Origin: an uncultured Eubacteriales bacterium
GTDB taxonomy: Bacteria; Bacillota; Clostridia; Lachnospirales; Cellulosilyticaceae
Direction: 5' to 3'
Length of the DNA stretch: 64,000 bases
Assembly (NCBI GenBank): GCA_900551325.1
Contig: URVM01000019.1
Location: 1 to 64,000 of the forward strand
Positions 60,770-64,000 of the stretch are shown one piece after another. A program made the translations under genes and the position numbers. The notes under the pieces were generated by a model. The model was given only the letters and a program-made list of their open reading frames with translations, was not told the DNA's origin and did not search any database. Each line of letters starts with the position of its first letter. Positions within the stretch are counted from its first letter, which is position 1.

Positions 60770-63127
60770 ATGAAGAAGCAAGGGTTAGTAAATATTTATC
60801 ACTTCATTAGAAAATCCACATATAATGATGGGATTTTTACTCAAGAGGATTTTGATACTTTAAGAATGGAAATAGATATACTTAAACAATATCAATTACC
60901 AGCAACTTATGCACTTAAATATGACGCAGTTATGGATGAGCGTTACGCTGAGCTTATTAAGTCTACAATAGATGAAAAAGATGAAGTAGGTGCATGGTGG
61001 GAAATTACACAAGAAATGGCCGAAAAAGCAGGGGTTCACTGGAAAGGCTGTGACGTGATTGACTTACATGTTAAGGCAGGTTATTCACTTGCGTACCTAC
61101 CAGAAGAAAGAAAACGTTTATTAGATGTTTATATGGAAGATTTTAAGGGCGTTTATGGTTACTATCCTAAAACAATTGGTTCTTGGGTAATGGATATTGT
61201 TACCTTTAGCTATGCCAAAGAAAAATATGGTGTTATAGGTGGGGCCCTTTGTAGAGATCAAAAGGGAACAGATGGTTTTACACTTTGGGGAGGCTATGTA
61301 AATGGAGCTTATTATCCAAGTAAAATCAATGAACATATGCCAGCACAAACAGAGGATATGCAACTGGATTTACCAATATTTAAATTACTTGGTCCAGACC
61401 CTATTTATAACTTTGAATCAGAAGTAAGAAGAGGGGCAGAAGGTATTTATACATTAGAACCAGCTTGGACATGTGGCCAATCCGAAGAGTGGGTAAAATG
61501 GATCTTTGAACGTATAACTGATGAAGAACAATTAGGCTATGGTTACACACAAGCAGGTCAAGAAAATAGTTTTATTTGGGGTAATATGGGTGAAGCTTAT
61601 GAAATGCAAGTAAGACATATAGCCAAACTAAGAGATGAAAATAAAATTCGTGTAGAAAGTCTTAGAGATTCTTCTATATGGTTCAAAAATAAGTACGAAC
61701 TCACACCACCTGTATCTTATACAGCTACAACAGATTGGAATAAGTACTTTGATCTTAAGACAACATGGTATAGTAGCCGTTTCTATCGTAGTAGCCTTAT
61801 GTTAGAAAAGGGTATTTTAAGTATACGTGACCTATTTATATATGATGAAAATTATGCTTCACGTTATTTAGACTATGCTATAGAAAATAACGAAAGTGTC
61901 TTTGATGCGTTACCAATCCTAGATGCTTGTTATTGGAGTACAGGAGAAAAACGTGCAAGTATGGAATTCATTAATCTTGCTACAGACAAGCTTATACAAG
62001 GTAAAGATGTAAGCTTTAATGGAAAAGAAGATGACAAAACATGGCTTGCTAAATGGGATTTAGGTAATGAAGGTACTTTAAATATCGTTCATACAGAAGA
62101 AGCAATGACATTTGTAATGGATGGTATTTATAGTGAAGGGAATTGGGGTATTCGTATGAATACAATGCCAGTACTCAAAGAAATAAAAGAAAAAGAGTTA
62201 ATCTGTGAGCATAGAGGCTTTACATATAGCTTAAAAGTAGAAAATGGAATCTTTAGAAAAGAAGAAGATGGTGTAATGATTTTACCAGCTAGTGAAAGTT
62301 GTAAGCTTACAATGGCTCAAAACATAGAAGCTACAAACTTAGAAGTGTTCCAAGATGCTTACTTACAAAATTCAAAAGCCTTTGATGAAGAAGTAGAAAA
62401 ACCATTTATACAAGACCAAGAGAAATTGAAAGATGTAAAACTTATTAAACCAATGCTTTCTCATAAAGCTAAGGTAAAGCGTTATGATGAAGTAGTTTAC
62501 TGTACAATGACAAACCCAAATGAGGGTGGTACAATACATTATACAGTAGATGGATCCATACCTACTCAAGATTCACCTATTTATAAAGAACCAATTAAAG
62601 TAGAAGAAGACTGTATAGTAAAAGCTTGTATCATTAAGGAAGGACGTCCTACAAGTGACGTGGCAGAAGCTAAATACTATAATACTTTATGTGTAGAAGA
62701 GATTAGTAGTCCTACAAAATTTGATGGACGTAAAATCTTTAACCGCAATGGCGTAAGAGATTTAATAGATGGGAAAAAGGGAAGCTTAAATCATACCGAT
62801 GATTGCTGGCTTGCAACACTTAATGAAGTAGAAGTAGTCATGGATTTAGGTAAGCTTTATAAGCTTGAATCTATTAATATGGGCTTTATGCATAGTAGAA
62901 GATCAGGCCCTTGCTATCCTAAATATGTAAAATACTATGTTTCTTCTGATGGTGTAAACTATGAAGAAGTATTTAGTCAAAATGTACATGAAGTAAGTGG
63001 AAATCCTGATATTGGAATGATGGATGTAGTAGGCAAAATAAATATTGAAGGAAGATATGTAAAGGTTATTGCAAAACCTTATACAGCCTTTATTTTTACT
63101 GACCAAATTATTATTCAGGGTAAGTAA
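60770..63127 (+). CDS. Deacetylase-like protein with chitobiase/discoidin C-terminal domains
   Basis: A 785-residue protein. The N-terminal region of about 300 residues resembles a glycoside hydrolase/deacetylase barrel (NIYHFIRKSTYNDG, YYPKTIGSWVMDIVTFSYAK). Around residues 605-655 is a chitobiase C-terminal-like beta module (GTIHYTVDGSIPTQDSPIYK), and the last 120 residues form a discoidin/F5-8-C domain. No signal peptide is visible. The ATG at 60770 follows AAAGGAG; an upstream frame from 60692 lacks a site. It probably acts on a glycan-derived substrate, but the reaction is not certain. Confidence 0.8.
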   Translation: MKKQGLVNIYHFIRKSTYNDGIFTQEDFDTLRMEIDILKQYQLPATYALKYDAVMDERYAELIKSTIDEKDEVGAWWEITQEMAEKAGVHWKGCDVIDLHVKAGYSLAYLPEERKRLLDVYMEDFKGVYGYYPKTIGSWVMDIVTFSYAKEKYGVIGGALCRDQKGTDGFTLWGGYVNGAYYPSKINEHMPAQTEDMQLDLPIFKLLGPDPIYNFESEVRRGAEGIYTLEPAWTCGQSEEWVKWIFERITDEEQLGYGYTQAGQENSFIWGNMGEAYEMQVRHIAKLRDENKIRVESLRDSSIWFKNKYELTPPVSYTATTDWNKYFDLKTTWYSSRFYRSSLMLEKGILSIRDLFIYDENYASRYLDYAIENNESVFDALPILDACYWSTGEKRASMEFINLATDKLIQGKDVSFNGKEDDKTWLAKWDLGNEGTLNIVHTEEAMTFVMDGIYSEGNWGIRMNTMPVLKEIKEKELICEHRGFTYSLKVENGIFRKEEDGVMILPASESCKLTMAQNIEATNLEVFQDAYLQNSKAFDEEVEKPFIQDQEKLKDVKLIKPMLSHKAKVKRYDEVVYCTMTNPNEGGTIHYTVDGSIPTQDSPIYKEPIKVEEDCIVKACIIKEGRPTSDVAEAKYYNTLCVEEISSPTKFDGRKIFNRNGVRDLIDGKKGSLNHTDDCWLATLNEVEVVMDLGKLYKLESINMGFMHSRRSGPCYPKYVKYYVSSDGVNYEEVFSQNVHEVSGNPDIGMMDVVGKINIEGRYVKVIAKPYTAFIFTDQIIIQGK

Positions 63128-63221
63128 AATACTTATATGATAGGAGTAACTTAATAGGATAAGTAAGTGTTATAAGTTACTTAATATATAAGAGATAAAC
63201 ACAGAATGCAAGGAGTTAAAA

Positions 63222-64000
63222 ATGGCTACCATAAAAGAAATTGCTGATAAGGTAGGTGTATCTATTACAACTGTTTCTAGAGTACTAAATTATGATGAAA
63301 CTTTAAATGTATCAGAAGTTACTAGAAAAAAAGTATTTGAAGCAGCTGAAGAACTTAATTACACAACCTTAAGGTCAAGAAAAAACAAGAGTAGTAAATA
63401 TACTATTGGTATTTTAAATTGGTATACACAAGAGCAAGAAATTAATGATCCTTATTATTTAGCAATACGTCTTGCTGTAGAGAAAAAGTGCCAAGAAGAA
63501 GGTTGTAATTATAGAACAATCGATAGTATTAATAATATTAAAGCGTATAAAGATTTAGATGGTGTTATTGGTATTGGAAAGTTTGGAGAGGCAGAAATAA
63601 ATAAAATTGAAGCCATCAGCAAACATATTGTAATTGTAGACTACATAGATTTATACAACCGTTATGATTGGGTGGGTACAGACTATGAATATGGTACAGT
63701 AGCAGCACTCAATCATTTAAAAGAGTTAGGGCATACTCATATTGCTTACATCGGTGGAGAAGAGTATGTGAATGGTGGAGAAAAGAAGATAGAAGACGAA
63801 AGAGAAAAAGCATATATTCAATATATGTTTACTAACCTAGAATATCATCCAGAGTGGGTATATAAGGCCAACTTTAGTATACAAGATGGATATGAGTTGA
63901 TGAAAAAGGTTCTTAGTGATGAAAATAGACCGACAGCTTGTTTTGTGGCAAGTGATAGTATGGCTATAGGTGCTTATCGTGCTGTGATGGAGGCGGGACT
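63222..64000 (+). CDS. LacI/GalR family regulator, cut by the window end
   Basis: The first 259 codons. The N-terminal LacI HTH (IKEIADKVGVSITTVSRVLN) and the periplasmic-binding-type core (DGVIGIGKFGEAEI, VGTDYEYGTVAALNHLKELG, ACFVASDSMAIGAYRAV) are clear and match MsmR/GalR-like regulators. The ribosome binding site is AAGGAG. It likely controls the neighbouring carbohydrate-related genes and is 94 bp after the deacetylase-like gene. Confidence 0.92.
   Translation, partial: MATIKEIADKVGVSITTVSRVLNYDETLNVSEVTRKKVFEAAEELNYTTLRSRKNKSSKYTIGILNWYTQEQEINDPYYLAIRLAVEKKCQEEGCNYRTIDSINNIKAYKDLDGVIGIGKFGEAEINKIEAISKHIVIVDYIDLYNRYDWVGTDYEYGTVAALNHLKELGHTHIAYIGGEEYVNGGEKKIEDEREKAYIQYMFTNLEYHPEWVYKANFSIQDGYELMKKVLSDENRPTACFVASDSMAIGAYRAVMEAG

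Noticed and set aside
1..64000. CRISPR arrays, tRNA or rRNA genes
   Set aside because: I saw no regular spaced repeats of CRISPR type, no cloverleaf with TTCGA-type loops that I could support, and no rRNA signature.

Overview
The window is AT-rich DNA with Gram-positive signals: strong AGGAGG-type ribosome binding sites, extended -10 promoters, T-rich intrinsic terminators and a T-box leader. Its housekeeping genes (recJ, apt, rel, dtd, hemZ-type radical SAM, hisS-aspS, rlmH) point to an anaerobic Clostridia of the Lachnospirales type. A Cellulosilyticum-like organism is my guess from overall gene character, not something the sequence proves.

Layout. Positions 1-17.6 kb are mostly housekeeping: an S1-domain protein, recJ-apt, rel-dtd, an MBL hydrolase, a HemZ-type enzyme, an AraC-HD fusion, a GNAT enzyme, an Asp-specifier T-box ahead of hisS-aspS, a threonine aldolase, an aromatic-acid-exporter-like membrane protein and rlmH. 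From 17.57 to 22.46 kb lies a tetracycline-resistance segment, tetA(P)-tetB(P). It is bounded by two copies of the rlmH 3' terminus that encode the same last residues with different codons, the arrangement seen at SCC-type attachment sites. Next comes a patchwork (22.5-24.4 kb) with a higher-GC patch, a 1.2 kb unit bounded by 19-bp perfect inverted repeats around a replication-initiator-like gene, and a truncated coding remnant.

From 24.5 to 54 kb is an accessory region dense in antibiotic-related and stress genes: two ABC half-transporters, several GNAT enzymes, an APH(3')-like kinase, a MerR-TipAS regulator, an AraC-APH fusion, modABC with a HTH-TOBE regulator, an Lsa-type ABC-F protein, a DAACS symporter, an Eis-like acetyltransferase, a MarR-MATE pair, a BFD-like ferredoxin, a TrpX-type ABC transporter, two PLP enzymes of sulfur amino acid metabolism, a FusB-type EF-G-binding protein, a CD3324-type protein and a second MATE pump. 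The last part (54-64 kb) has a flavoprotein, a methyltransferase, a GNAT enzyme, an HExxH protein, a large structured RNA, and a carbohydrate-related group: a transglutaminase-like protein, a deacetylase-like protein with C-terminal discoidin domain, and a LacI-type regulator cut by the window edge.

A recurring theme is leader control. Short upstream ORFs combined with intrinsic terminators precede tetA(P), one ABC transporter, the ABC-F gene, the FusB-type gene and the TrpX-type transporter. In the FusB-type and ABC transporter leaders the short ORF covers the 5' arm of the terminator. These look like ribosome-sensing attenuators, so translation-targeting drugs may switch on several genes together. 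The other main novelties are a type I toxin-antitoxin candidate at 26.2-26.5 kb, whose RNA has a second copy at 50.3 kb, two AraC fusions (to a degenerate Rel-type HD domain and to an APH kinase), and a 253-nt structured RNA at 57.3 kb.
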